Shown one piece after another: positions 1 through 8,153 of a DNA stretch of 45,335 nt. The stretch is from Formosa sp. GTDB taxonomy: Bacteria; Bacteroidota; Bacteroidia; Flavobacteriales; Flavobacteriaceae. Within the stretch, counting starts at the first letter, position 1; each line of letters begins with the position of its first letter. The notes beneath the pieces are model-generated. The model was not told where the DNA came from. It did not search any database and worked only from the letters and a program-made list of their open reading frames with translations. The position numbers and the translations under genes are program-made. The DNA lies in the NCBI GenBank assembly GCA_002698705.1, contig NZZM01000042.1:34821-80155 (forward strand), read 5' to 3'.

Positions 1-1
1 T

Positions 2-376
2 AAATATTCAAAAGATATAATCGCAGGCTTTAGAAATGGATATTTTAAAAAAGAAGAGGAAAAACATATTGCCAAACAAATTGCTTCAAGTGGCGCAAAT
101 ATTTTATTTGTAGCCATTAGCTCACCTACTAAAGAAAACTTCCTCTATATGCATAGAAAATTGCTCAGTAAAGTTAATTTTATTATGGGTGTTGGAGGTA
201 GTTTTGATGTCATTGCTGGTAAAGTAAAGAGAGCACCTTTGTGGCTACAGACCATAGGCTTGGAATGGCTTTATCGTCTTTATCAAGAGCCCAAGCGGAT
301 GTGGAGGCGCTATTTAATAGGGAACTGCAAGTTTATTTTGTTGGTATTGAGAGAGAAATTTTTAAAGCTAATTTAA
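2..376 (+). CDS. WecG/TagA/CpsF-family glycosyltransferase, C-terminal part (partial)
   Basis: The reading frame is open from the first bases of the window to a TAA, giving about 124 residues without a start, so the N-terminus lies outside. The ORF-track entry begins at an internal ATG. The visible part carries the C-terminal pattern of GT26 (WecG/TagA/CpsF) enzymes: a strand ending in NILFVAISSP, then the GVGGSFDVIAGKVKRAP block, then a WLYRLYQEPKRMWRRY segment near the end. These enzymes transfer an amino-sugar from a UDP-sugar to a lipid-linked acceptor at the cytoplasmic membrane during surface polysaccharide synthesis. The sugar-nucleotide epimerase and WcaJ-type transferase downstream fit this role. 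The exact sugar cannot be read from the sequence. Confidence 0.85.
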   Translation, partial: KYSKDIIAGFRNGYFKKEEEKHIAKQIASSGANILFVAISSPTKENFLYMHRKLLSKVNFIMGVGGSFDVIAGKVKRAPLWLQTIGLEWLYRLYQEPKRMWRRYLIGNCKFILLVLREKFLKLI

Positions 377-415
377 TTTCTTTCGCCACACTCGATCTAA
401 ACCAAACAAACTAAT

Positions 416-423
416 TATATTTG
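416..423 (+). promoter_or_regulatory. Candidate -7 promoter element for the UXS-like gene
   Basis: TATATTTG matches the Bacteroidota TAnnTTTG -7 motif exactly and lies 18 bp before the ATG at 442. No clear -33 TTG is seen at the usual distance, so support rests on one element. It overlaps the TTG used as start in the ORF track, which argues for the downstream ATG. Confidence 0.4.
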
Positions 424-441
424 GGCAAAGAAATTATTTTT

Positions 442-1431
442 ATGCCCAAAACTATTTTAATTACTGGAGCTGCAGGCTTCCTAGGTTCTCACCTTTGTGA
501 TCGTTTTATTGGAGAGGGCTTTAATGTAATTGGAATGGATAATTACATCACAGGTGATCCAGATAATATTCGTCACCTTCTTTCCAGACCAAAGTTTAAA
601 TTTATTGAACATGATGTTACTAATTATATTTCAATTTCAGAAAAAATAGATTATGTGTTACATTTTGCCTCTCCAGCTAGTCCAATTGATTATCTAAAAA
701 TCCCAATCCACACTTTAAAAGTAAGCTCCATAGGATGTCATAATTTACTAGGATTAGCTAAGTCTAAAAATGCTAGAGTTTTGATTGCGTCTACCTCAGA
801 GATTTATGGCAATCCTCTTGAGCACCCACAGAAGGAAAATTATTTTGGCAACGTTAACACCATAGGTCCACGTGGGGTTTACGACGAGGCTAAACGGTTT
901 CAAGAGGCTCTAACCATGGCCTATCACCGTTTTCATGGCGTAGAGACCCGTATAGCAAGAATATTTAACACCTATGGACCTCGGATGCGTTTGAATGATG
1001 GCCGAGTAATTCCTACTTTTATGGGTCAAGCTTTAAGGCACGAAGCTCTTTCTGTCTTTGGCGACGGAAGTCAAACCCGATCCTTTTGCTATGTAGACGA
1101 TCTAATAGAAGGTATTTATAAACTTTTATTTAGTGACTATGTCTTACCCGTAAACCTTGGAAATCCAGATGAAATCAATATTTTAGATTTTGCAAATGAG
1201 ATTATATCCTTGACAAATTTAGACTTAAGTATTCAATATAAGCCTTTGCCTGAAGAGGACCCATTAGAGCGCCAACCAGATATCAGTTTAGCAAAAAAAG
1301 TCTTAAATTGGCAACCGATAATTAAAAGAGATAAAGGTATCCTCAAGACATTTGAATATTTCAAAGCTTTACCAAAAGCCAAACTATTAAAAGTCGAAAA
1401 CAAAGACTTTTCAAAACACATTAAAAGTTAA
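442..1431 (+). CDS. UDP-glucuronate decarboxylase-like NAD-dependent epimerase/dehydratase
   Basis: An extended short-chain dehydrogenase of 329 residues. It has the N-terminal Rossmann motif GAAGFLG at residues 9-15, the catalytic pair Y147/K151 in YDEAK, and the family block [13 protein letters not shown] followed by NDGRV. These features, an ASTSEIYG glutamate and RQPDI near the C-terminus resemble UDP-xylose synthases (UXS), which oxidise and decarboxylate UDP-glucuronate to UDP-xylose. A dTDP-glucose 4,6-dehydratase-like role is the main alternative. I chose the ATG at 442 (MPKTILITG) rather than the TTG at 421, because the glycine motif then sits at the normal place and the TTG falls inside a promoter-like element. 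The WcaJ-type transferase gene follows directly, so it probably supplies a precursor for polysaccharide. Confidence 0.85.
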   Translation: MPKTILITGAAGFLGSHLCDRFIGEGFNVIGMDNYITGDPDNIRHLLSRPKFKFIEHDVTNYISISEKIDYVLHFASPASPIDYLKIPIHTLKVSSIGCHNLLGLAKSKNARVLIASTSEIYGNPLEHPQKENYFGNVNTIGPRGVYDEAKRFQEALTMAYHRFHGVETRIARIFNTYGPRMRLNDGRVIPTFMGQALRHEALSVFGDGSQTRSFCYVDDLIEGIYKLLFSDYVLPVNLGNPDEINILDFANEIISLTNLDLSIQYKPLPEEDPLERQPDISLAKKVLNWQPIIKRDKGILKTFEYFKALPKAKLLKVENKDFSKHIKS

Positions 1432-2790
1432 GTGAGTAATTTTAGACAAGGCAGATATTCATGGATGATTAAGCCAATTTCTTATGCCATAGATCTTACT
1501 ATAATTCAAAGCGTTGCATTATTTTGTCTTTTTCCTCAAAATTCATTTTTGAAATTTATTTTTATAGGCTCTTTTGGGTGGATTGCTACAGCTATGATCT
1601 CAAAATTCTATGAAGTTTACCGATATTCTAGTGTGGTAAGAGTTTTTCAACTTTTAGTTCGGCAGAGTTTATTTTTCGCCTTATTTATATTTGCATATTC
1701 TGGATTTTATCCAGTTTATGAGATAAATCCTTTACAAAACTTTGAGTACCTAGGAACTTGTTTCATTTTTATTTTCATTTTTAAATACACAATTTTCTTT
1801 CTATTGAAAAGGTATCGTGCGTATTTCAAAGGAAATATTAGAAGAACTATTATTCTAGGCACGAATAAACAAGCAAAAGATGTAGCAAGATTTTTTGAGG
1901 ATACACCAGAATCTGGATTTATAAACACAAAACTAGTTACTGTTCAAAAAACAAAATCAATAAATTTAGAAGAGCTTTTTAAGTATATTGAAAAAGAAAA
2001 AGTTGATGAGATTTATTGTTCTTTATCAGAAATTTCACCAAGAGATGTTAAAGCAATTACCAAATTTGCAGATAACAATTTAAAGATCGTAAAATTTATA
2101 CCTCAAGAAAATACAATTTTAAATAAAGATTTAAAACGTGATTTTTATGGCTTAGCACCTGTTTTAGAGTTTAGATCTATTCCTTTAGATGACTCTTATA
2201 ATTTAGCTTTCAAGCGTATTTTCGATATTATTTTTTCAGTTTTTGTCATTTTTTTTATAATGTCTTGGCTCACTCCATTGCTTGCCATCCTTATTAAGTT
2301 AGAGTCTTCAGGCCCCGTTTTTTTTACACAAAAGCGAAACGGATATAGTTATCAGTCTTTTAACTGCATTAAGTTTAGATCAATGATTTTAAATGACAAG
2401 GCAGATATTATACAAGTTTCTAAAGCTGATGAACGCATAACTAAAATAGGAAAGATAATGCGTCAAACAAGCATGGATGAACTACCTCAGTTTCTTAATG
2501 TACTTTTGGGAGACATGTCTGTTGTTGGTCCACGGCCACACATGTTAAGCCACACTGAAATGTATGCTAGAAAAGTTGATAAATTTATGGTTCGTCACTT
2601 TGTCAAGCCTGGTATTACCGGCCTTGCCCAAGTAAGTGGATTTAGAGGTGAAATAGAAACAGATAAAGACATAATTGGACGGGTAAAGTTTGATATTTAT
2701 TACATAGAGAACTGGTCTTTATTTTTAGATTTGAAAATTATAATTAAAACAATAATAAAAGCCATCAAAGGGGATGAAAAAGCGTATTAA
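1432..2790 (+). CDS. Undecaprenyl-phosphate sugar phosphotransferase (WcaJ/polyprenyl glycosylphosphotransferase family)
   Basis: A membrane enzyme of 452 residues. The first half has four hydrophobic segments (about 15-130), then a Rossmann-like linker (RRTIILGTNKQA). The C-terminal catalytic domain starts with YNLAFKRIFDIIFS and carries KFRSM, DELPQFLNVLLGDMSVVGPRP and KPGITGLAQVSG, all typical of this family. It loads a sugar-1-phosphate onto undecaprenyl phosphate, the first step of repeat-unit assembly for exopolysaccharide or O-antigen. The start is a GTG immediately after the preceding TAA, with no gap. The in-frame ATG at 1465 would remove the conserved-looking N-terminal RQGRYSWMIKPISY, so GTG is preferred. 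Translation is probably coupled to the upstream epimerase. Confidence 0.9.
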   Translation: MSNFRQGRYSWMIKPISYAIDLTIIQSVALFCLFPQNSFLKFIFIGSFGWIATAMISKFYEVYRYSSVVRVFQLLVRQSLFFALFIFAYSGFYPVYEINPLQNFEYLGTCFIFIFIFKYTIFFLLKRYRAYFKGNIRRTIILGTNKQAKDVARFFEDTPESGFINTKLVTVQKTKSINLEELFKYIEKEKVDEIYCSLSEISPRDVKAITKFADNNLKIVKFIPQENTILNKDLKRDFYGLAPVLEFRSIPLDDSYNLAFKRIFDIIFSVFVIFFIMSWLTPLLAILIKLESSGPVFFTQKRNGYSYQSFNCIKFRSMILNDKADIIQVSKADERITKIGKIMRQTSMDELPQFLNVLLGDMSVVGPRPHMLSHTEMYARKVDKFMVRHFVKPGITGLAQVSGFRGEIETDKDIIGRVKFDIYYIENWSLFLDLKIIIKTIIKAIKGDEKAY

Positions 2791-2793
2791 TCA

Positions 2794-4065
2794 ATGAATA
2801 TTTTAGTATTAGGCTCAGGAGGTAGAGAACACACATTTGCTTGGAAAATCAAGAAAAGCCCGTTATGTAGCCATTTATTTGTAGCACCTGGTAATTCTGG
2901 CACAGCCGAACTTGCTATTAATCTCCAAGTCGAGGTTAATGATTTTGAGGGCATAAAAGCTGCAGTTCTCAAGCACAAAATAGATATGGTAATTGTTGGG
3001 CCTGAAGATCCACTGGTTAATGGGATTCATGATTATTTTTTAAATGATAATTCTTTAAAAAAAGTTACTGTGATTGGACCTCAAAAGGCAGCAGCTCAAT
3101 TGGAAGGGAGTAAGGAATTTGCTAAAGAATTTTTATTTCGACATGATATACCTACAGCAGGCTACCAAAGTTTTAAAGTTAATGAACTCAAAAAAGGGTA
3201 TGATTTTTTAGAATCACTATCCCCTCCTTATGTTCTGAAGGCTGATGGCCTGGCTGCAGGGAAAGGTGTTCTTATTATTGACGAAATTGATGAGGCTAAA
3301 ACAGAGTTAAAGAAAATGTTAGTTGATTCTAAATTTGGAGATGCTAGCGCGAAGGTAGTTATTGAAGAGTTTCTTGATGGTATTGAACTTAGTTGTTTTG
3401 TGCTAACCGATGGTGAAAATTATAAAATATTACCAACAGCAAAAGATTATAAACGTATAGGGGAGGGAGATACAGGACTAAACACTGGAGGCATGGGTGC
3501 CATATCACCAGTTCCCTTTGTCAATAACATATTATTAGATAAAATTGAAGAACAAATTGTAAAACCCACCATTAATGGATTAAAAAAAGACAAATTACCT
3601 TATAGGGGTTTTATTTTTATTGGATTAATAGTTGTTGATAATCAGCCAATGGTTATTGAATATAATGTTAGGATGGGAGATCCTGAAACAGAGGCCGTTT
3701 TACCACGCTTAAATACTGACTTAGTGGAGCTATTCGTTGCAATTAGGGATCAAACATTAAACAAAATATACTTAAATATTAACTCAAAATCAGCCACCAC
3801 TGTGGTTCTTGTTTCTGGAGGCTATCCTGAAGCATATGCTAAAGGAATGGAAATTTCAGGTCTTGAAGCTGTAAGCGATGCAATTATTTTTCATGCCGGC
3901 GCAGAAAACATTAATGGTAAAGTTGTTACTTCTGGGGGCCGTGTAATCGCTGTAACAGCCCTTGGAGAAGATTATAAATCAGCACTAGCAACCACTTACC
4001 AAGCTGTGTCAAAAATTAATTTTAAGGGAATGAACTATAGGAAAGACTTAGGTTTTGATTTATAA
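2794..4065 (+). CDS. purD: Phosphoribosylamine--glycine ligase
   Basis: A 423-residue ATP-grasp enzyme joining glycine to phosphoribosylamine in de novo purine synthesis, in the cytoplasm. The start MNILVLGSGGREHTFAWK carries the N-terminal GSGGREHA-like motif. GPEDPLVNG, KADGLAAGKGV (ATP-grasp loop), NTGGMGAISP and EYNVRMGDPETE are all present in order, and the length is normal for PurD. Its ATG lies 3 bp after the WcaJ-type gene stop, so it is probably the last gene of the polysaccharide transcript despite the unrelated pathway. Its stop overlaps the stop of the convergent DUF6341 gene by 6 bp. Confidence 0.97.
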   Translation: MNILVLGSGGREHTFAWKIKKSPLCSHLFVAPGNSGTAELAINLQVEVNDFEGIKAAVLKHKIDMVIVGPEDPLVNGIHDYFLNDNSLKKVTVIGPQKAAAQLEGSKEFAKEFLFRHDIPTAGYQSFKVNELKKGYDFLESLSPPYVLKADGLAAGKGVLIIDEIDEAKTELKKMLVDSKFGDASAKVVIEEFLDGIELSCFVLTDGENYKILPTAKDYKRIGEGDTGLNTGGMGAISPVPFVNNILLDKIEEQIVKPTINGLKKDKLPYRGFIFIGLIVVDNQPMVIEYNVRMGDPETEAVLPRLNTDLVELFVAIRDQTLNKIYLNINSKSATTVVLVSGGYPEAYAKGMEISGLEAVSDAIIFHAGAENINGKVVTSGGRVIAVTALGEDYKSALATTYQAVSKINFKGMNYRKDLGFDL

Positions 4066-4287
4066 GAATGAGTGAGAACTTATAGTTTTATCCTCTTCAT
4101 TATTGTCACTGAAAGCTTTAAGTTGGAACATCCAATATGTGACACTAACAACAAGAATAGCTAAGAAAACCCAAGTTACAATATTTGCAAACCACCAGTT
4201 ATCTAATTCGATCTCCCTTAACATATTAAATGGTACAAATAAAACAGTTTCAAAAAGCTCTTGAATAGCAGTAAAAAATTCTTTCAT
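4060..4287 (-). CDS. DUF6341-like small membrane protein
   Basis: A 75-residue protein with one strong transmembrane segment in the middle (ANIVTWVFLAILVVSVTYWMF), a short amphipathic N-terminus (MKEFFTAIQELFETVLFVPF) and an acidic tail. I recognise the pattern of the Flavobacteriia family DUF6341, of unknown function, usually seen next to purD and DUF6427. Codon structure and a matching promoter (see 4352-4382) support a real gene despite its size. The 3' end overlaps purD by 6 bp on the opposite strand. I cannot assign a biochemical role. Confidence 0.8.
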   Translation of the reverse strand: MKEFFTAIQELFETVLFVPFNMLREIELDNWWFANIVTWVFLAILVVSVTYWMFQLKAFSDNNEEDKTISSHSFL

Positions 4288-4351
4288 AGCAAAAGGTTAA
4301 AAATTTTGTAAGCAAACTACAGTTTTAAAGAATAGGCTTATATTTATACAG

Positions 4352-4382
4352 CAAATATAATCAACTCTTGAGATGATTACAA
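4352..4382 (-). promoter_or_regulatory. Bacteroidota-type promoter for the DUF6341 gene
   Basis: Read on the minus strand, TATATTTG (4352-4359) matches the -7 motif TAnnTTTG exactly. A TTG (4380-4382) lies 20 bp upstream as the -33 element. The predicted transcript starts near 4346 and leaves a leader of about 60 nt. The -33 element lies inside the first codons of the divergent DUF6427 gene. Confidence 0.55.
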
Positions 4383-5317
4383 GGTTTTTTAGAATATCTA
4401 AGCCATTTCACTATGTCCTTTTTTTTGGGGCATTAATTTTAGTGTATTTTTTACAGCGCGGGAATTATCTATATACTGCTCAGCATTTAAACTTTTTGTT
4501 AGAGCTAGCTATATTTTCATCTTTTTTGGTTTCAATATTTTTGATGATATTTATAATAACCAAAAATAACTTAACACAAAATAATAGTTTTGCAGCTCTT
4601 TATTTTTCGTTATTTATATTGTTGGTTCCTGAGTCAATAGCAGAGCCAAAAGTTATTTTTTCAAACATGTTTGTATTGCTCGCCTTTAGAAGAATATTCA
4701 GCGTTCAAACTAAAATAAATTTAAAAAAAAAATACTTTGATGCAGGGCTTTGGCTATCTCTTGCCACTGTGTTTTATGTTTGGGCAATTCTTTATTTTAT
4801 TCCTTTACTAGCAACAATCTTTTTGTGGAAAACAGACCAGGTTAAACATTTATTTGTGATTATTTTTGGGGCTCTATCAGTATTTGTTATTACACTTATT
4901 TCAAACATTATACTTAATACAGATTTACCTGATTTAGTGCTTGAGCTTCCTACCCAAGAGATTGATTTTTATTCCTCACTGACTTTTCAACTTAAAATTA
5001 GTATGGCACTTATTATGGTAATTTCAATATGTTCTTTTTTCACCACACTTAACCAATTAGTTTTTAAAAATATTCAAACCAGGTCACTTTTTATCACATT
5101 ATATTTAATGTTTTTAACAGGCGTTTTAATTTTTTTAATAACATACGATAAAACTCCCAAAAACCTTCTTTTTTTAACCTTTCCGCTGGCTGTTATAGCA
5201 GCAAATTTTACTCAAATGAAAAAAACTCTTTGGACCGCTACATTGTTTATACTTACATTAATTATTTTTGTAGCTGTAAGATGTTATGATCACATCAAAT
5301 TTATTTTAGAAATTTAA
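4373..5317 (+). CDS. DUF6427-like polytopic membrane protein
   Basis: A hydrophobic protein of 314 residues with roughly eight or nine predicted membrane helices. The start (MITRFFRISKPFHYVLF) is typical of the Flavobacteriia family DUF6427. A charged loop (FSVQTKINLKKKYFDAG) separates helices in the middle. No catalytic motif is visible and no function is known to me; the layout resembles polytopic transport or lipid-linked-sugar proteins, but that is only a guess. It is divergent from DUF6341 with an 85 bp gap, and the DUF4254 and GT9 genes follow on the same strand, so a role in the envelope would fit. A TATATTTA site at 4339-4346 is a one-mismatch -7 candidate. Confidence 0.8.
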   Translation: MITRFFRISKPFHYVLFFGALILVYFLQRGNYLYTAQHLNFLLELAIFSSFLVSIFLMIFIITKNNLTQNNSFAALYFSLFILLVPESIAEPKVIFSNMFVLLAFRRIFSVQTKINLKKKYFDAGLWLSLATVFYVWAILYFIPLLATIFLWKTDQVKHLFVIIFGALSVFVITLISNIILNTDLPDLVLELPTQEIDFYSSLTFQLKISMALIMVISICSFFTTLNQLVFKNIQTRSLFITLYLMFLTGVLIFLITYDKTPKNLLFLTFPLAVIAANFTQMKKTLWTATLFILTLIIFVAVRCYDHIKFILEI

Positions 5318-5330
5318 AAAGTAATTCCAT

Positions 5331-5338
5331 TATATTTG
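5331..5338 (+). promoter_or_regulatory. Candidate -7 promoter element for the DUF4254 gene
   Basis: TATATTTG matches TAnnTTTG exactly and lies 20 bp before the ATG at 5358. No TTG is found at the -33 position, so it may be a weak promoter or a chance match in AT-rich DNA. Confidence 0.4.
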
Positions 5339-5357
5339 CCTTTAAATAACTGAGTTT

Positions 5358-5966
5358 ATGTTTTCAAAAAAAGCAAATGAAATTTTTATTGATGCGATAA
5401 TACAATTTAAAGAGGTTGGCTCCCTGGTTGAACCATTTGTTAACAAATACGATAAAAATCAAGATTTAATCTCACATTTGCTATTTAGAAAATGTTGGAT
5501 TGATGCTGTTCAATGGTCATATGAAGATATTATAAGAGACCCCTGTATTAAACCCCTAGATGCATTAAAGTTGAAACGTAAAATAGATGCCTCAAATCAG
5601 GACAGAACCGATACAGTTGAATATATTGACAGTTATTTTTTGGAGAAATACAAGGATGTTAAGCCTAGGGTTGACGCAACTATAAATTCAGAAAGCCCAG
5701 CCTGGGCGATTGATCGTCTATCTATTTTAGCATTAAAAATTTATCATATGCGTGCAGAGAGTGTTAGACAAGACGCAACTCAATCTCATAGGAATGCATG
5801 TGAGATAAAGTTGAATATACTTTTCGAACAACGCCAAGACTTATCTTTAGCTATTGACAATCTTTTAATTGATATTTCTAATGGAGACAAGTACATGAAG
5901 GTTTATAAGCAAATGAAAATGTATAATGACTCTGAGTTAAACCCTGTTTTGAGAAAAAATAAATAA
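5358..5966 (+). CDS. DUF4254 domain-containing protein
   Basis: A soluble, mostly helical protein of 202 residues without signal peptide or membrane segment. I recognise the DUF4254 pattern from HLLFRKCWIDAVQWSYEDIIRDP, the NQDRTDTVEYIDSYF block and SPAWAIDRLSILALKIYHM. The biochemical function is unknown. The gene ends 9 bp before a GT9 heptosyltransferase-like gene, a pairing I associate with Bacteroidota, so a role in lipopolysaccharide core or other glycan synthesis is inferred from context. A promoter-like element precedes the ATG. Confidence 0.85.
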   Translation: MFSKKANEIFIDAIIQFKEVGSLVEPFVNKYDKNQDLISHLLFRKCWIDAVQWSYEDIIRDPCIKPLDALKLKRKIDASNQDRTDTVEYIDSYFLEKYKDVKPRVDATINSESPAWAIDRLSILALKIYHMRAESVRQDATQSHRNACEIKLNILFEQRQDLSLAIDNLLIDISNGDKYMKVYKQMKMYNDSELNPVLRKNK

Positions 5967-5975
5967 AACTACCAT

Positions 5976-6995
5976 TTGGCTGATCCTGTAAAGCACATAT
6001 TACTTATAAGATTTTCTTCTTTAGGTGATGTGGCTATGATAGTTCCTGTCATAGCTATTTTTTTAAGATCTCATCCAGAAGTTAAAATTTCCATTCTTAC
6101 CAAGGAGCAATACGCTCCACTATTTAGCCACTTGACAGGTGTAGAGGTGATTCATGTTAGCTTCGAAAAGGGGATAAGAGGGTTTATTAGTCTTTTTAGC
6201 CTTGCTAAAAAAATTAAAACGCTAGAAGTTGACTCCATTGCGGACTTACACAACGTTTTAAGAACAAAATTATTAAAACTCTTACTTCCTAGCCTAAATT
6301 TCAGTTCTCTTGATAAAGGCAGGGATGAAAAGCGCAGGCTTACAAAAGGTAAAATTTTTACTCCACTAAAATCAACTTTTGAACGTTATGCGGATGTAAT
6401 TAGAAATCTTGATTTTAAATTATCATTAAGTGAGCACTATATTAAAAAGCCGTTAGCCCTTAGTAAGGAAATTCAGAATCAAATAGCTTACTTTGACAAA
6501 CCAATGATAGGCATAGCTCCTTTTGCAGCATTTAAATCTAAGATGTATCCATTACAACAAATGAAGCGAGTGATATCCTCCCTTTCCAAGAATTATTTTA
6601 TAATATTATTTGGTGCTGGAGATTACGAAATCAAAACTATTAATAACATTGTAAGCTGTACTCCTGGGACATATTCTGCAGCTGGGAAATACACGCTGGA
6701 AGACGAACTAAAACTTATATCTAACTTGAAAGGGATGATTGCAATGGATTCTGGCAATGCCCATATGGCGGCAATGATGGGAGTGAGCGTAATTACGTTA
6801 TGGGGGGTAACACACCCATATGCTGGATTCAAACCGTTTAATCAACCTTTTAAAAATTGCTTGTTGGCTGACAGAAAAAAATTCCCTAAAGTTCCAACTT
6901 CTGTATATGGCAATAAATACCCCAAGGAATATGAAGGTGCAATTTCAACAATTTCAGAAGATTCTATTTTACAAGCAGTAAAAAGAAGTTTTTAA
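5976..6995 (+). CDS. Glycosyltransferase family 9 (heptosyltransferase-like)
   Basis: 339 residues with two Rossmann-like halves as in GT9 enzymes. The N-terminal half begins HILLIRFSSLGDVAMIVPV, the usual start of the family. The C-terminal half has IGIAPFAAFKSKMYPL, ILFGAGDYE and the donor-site block MDSGNAHMAAMMGVSVITLWG. Family members add heptose or related sugars to the lipopolysaccharide core at the inner membrane surface. The start is uncertain: no ATG precedes the conserved first strand, and the TTG at 5976, 9 bp after the DUF4254 stop, is the best choice. The 3' end overlaps the convergent reductase gene by 4 bp. Confidence 0.88.
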   Translation: MADPVKHILLIRFSSLGDVAMIVPVIAIFLRSHPEVKISILTKEQYAPLFSHLTGVEVIHVSFEKGIRGFISLFSLAKKIKTLEVDSIADLHNVLRTKLLKLLLPSLNFSSLDKGRDEKRRLTKGKIFTPLKSTFERYADVIRNLDFKLSLSEHYIKKPLALSKEIQNQIAYFDKPMIGIAPFAAFKSKMYPLQQMKRVISSLSKNYFIILFGAGDYEIKTINNIVSCTPGTYSAAGKYTLEDELKLISNLKGMIAMDSGNAHMAAMMGVSVITLWGVTHPYAGFKPFNQPFKNCLLADRKKFPKVPTSVYGNKYPKEYEGAISTISEDSILQAVKRSF

Positions 6996-8047
6996 ACATC
7001 ATCAAAGTCTATATTTATTTTGGATGACGTTGGCACTGCTTGGCAGCTTAAAACTAAGCCTTCTTCAACTTCGCTTTCTGATAAAATACTATTTTGACGC
7101 ATTTCTGCAGTACCTTCTCTGATTCTACAAATACAACTACTACAAACCCCTCCTTTACACGAGTAAGGAACATCTAAATCTTTTTCCAATGCCGCCTCAA
7201 GAATTGTTTGCTGCGGTAAGATTGTTATGCTTTCTGTTTCATCGTCAAATAAAATAGTTGCTACAGTAGATGTAATATTTTTTTTAATAATCTTTTCTTC
7301 GCTCGATTGGGTGGTGGTAAAAAGTTCAAAGAAAATTTTATTCTCAGGAATGTTGTAATCGTTTAAAGTGTTTTTAACATTATGAATCATTCCCTCTGGG
7401 CCACATAAATAATAAATACAAGATTCTTTTTTTGGTATAATGTTTTTTAATGCATGAATTGTATTTTTGGAATCAATGCGGCCGTTTAGATGTCCAGGTG
7501 ATTTTTCGCGACTATAAATAAAATGAATTTTTAAGCGGTCTCTGTAGTGCGATTCAAGTTCAGTTAGAGTTTTGTGAAAAATAGTTGTATTCTTTGTTTG
7601 ATTTCCGTAAAATAGGATACATTTTTGATTTGTAGTTTCTGTCAAAACGGTTTTTATGATGCTCATAATTGGAGTTATGCCACTTCCGGCAGCAAAAGCC
7701 ACGATTGTATTTGAAGATTCTTTACTCGGCTCAAAAATAAATCTACCTTTAGGGGTGGCTACTTTTAAAAAATCTCCTTTTTTCAAAGATTTATTCGCAT
7801 ATGATGAAAATAAACCATTTTTAATTTCTTTTATTGTTACGTTTAATTCACCGCTGTTAGGACTTGAGCTTATGGAGTAATCTCTATTAGTTAAATCTCC
7901 ATTAATCATTGTTTCTAGGGTTAGATATTGCCCAGCAATAAATTTATAATCCTCCTTAAGGCTATCAGGCAGTGCAAAACTCAAACTCACAGACATAGAA
8001 GTTTCCCTAACGATTTCTTTAATTGCCAATAACTGTTTTAATGCCAT
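6992..8047 (-). CDS. PaaE-like ferredoxin reductase with C-terminal [2Fe-2S] domain
   Basis: An oxidoreductase of 351 residues moving electrons from NAD(P)H through FAD to an iron-sulfur centre. Domains in order: an FAD-binding barrel with NRDYSISSSP, an NAD(P)-binding domain with FAAGSGITPIMSII and YLCGPEGM, then a plant-type ferredoxin domain whose ligands are CKGGVCSSC plus LSCQA. The order matches PaaE and HmpX-type reductases. No oxygenase partner such as PaaABC lies in the window, so the electron acceptor is unknown. I start at the ATG at 8047 (MALKQLLAIKEIV), because the ORF-track start is a TTG adding eleven non-conserved residues. The gene is convergent with the GT9 gene, with overlapping stops. 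Confidence 0.88.
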   Translation of the reverse strand: MALKQLLAIKEIVRETSMSVSLSFALPDSLKEDYKFIAGQYLTLETMINGDLTNRDYSISSSPNSGELNVTIKEIKNGLFSSYANKSLKKGDFLKVATPKGRFIFEPSKESSNTIVAFAAGSGITPIMSIIKTVLTETTNQKCILFYGNQTKNTTIFHKTLTELESHYRDRLKIHFIYSREKSPGHLNGRIDSKNTIHALKNIIPKKESCIYYLCGPEGMIHNVKNTLNDYNIPENKIFFELFTTTQSSEEKIIKKNITSTVATILFDDETESITILPQQTILEAALEKDLDVPYSCKGGVCSSCICRIREGTAEMRQNSILSESEVEEGLVLSCQAVPTSSKINIDFDDV

Positions 8048-8153
8048 AACTAAAATTTGTGTAAAATTAACAAAGAGCAATTAAAAGGTTTGTTAATGTA
8101 CCGCTAAATTTTATGTGCGATCAGGTTAATCAAGATTTTTAGATTGGGGTAAA

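Noticed and set aside
421-441. TTG start giving seven extra residues to the UXS-like protein
   Set aside because: The TTG is part of a TATATTTG promoter-like element, and the ATG at 442 places the glycine motif at its usual distance from the start.
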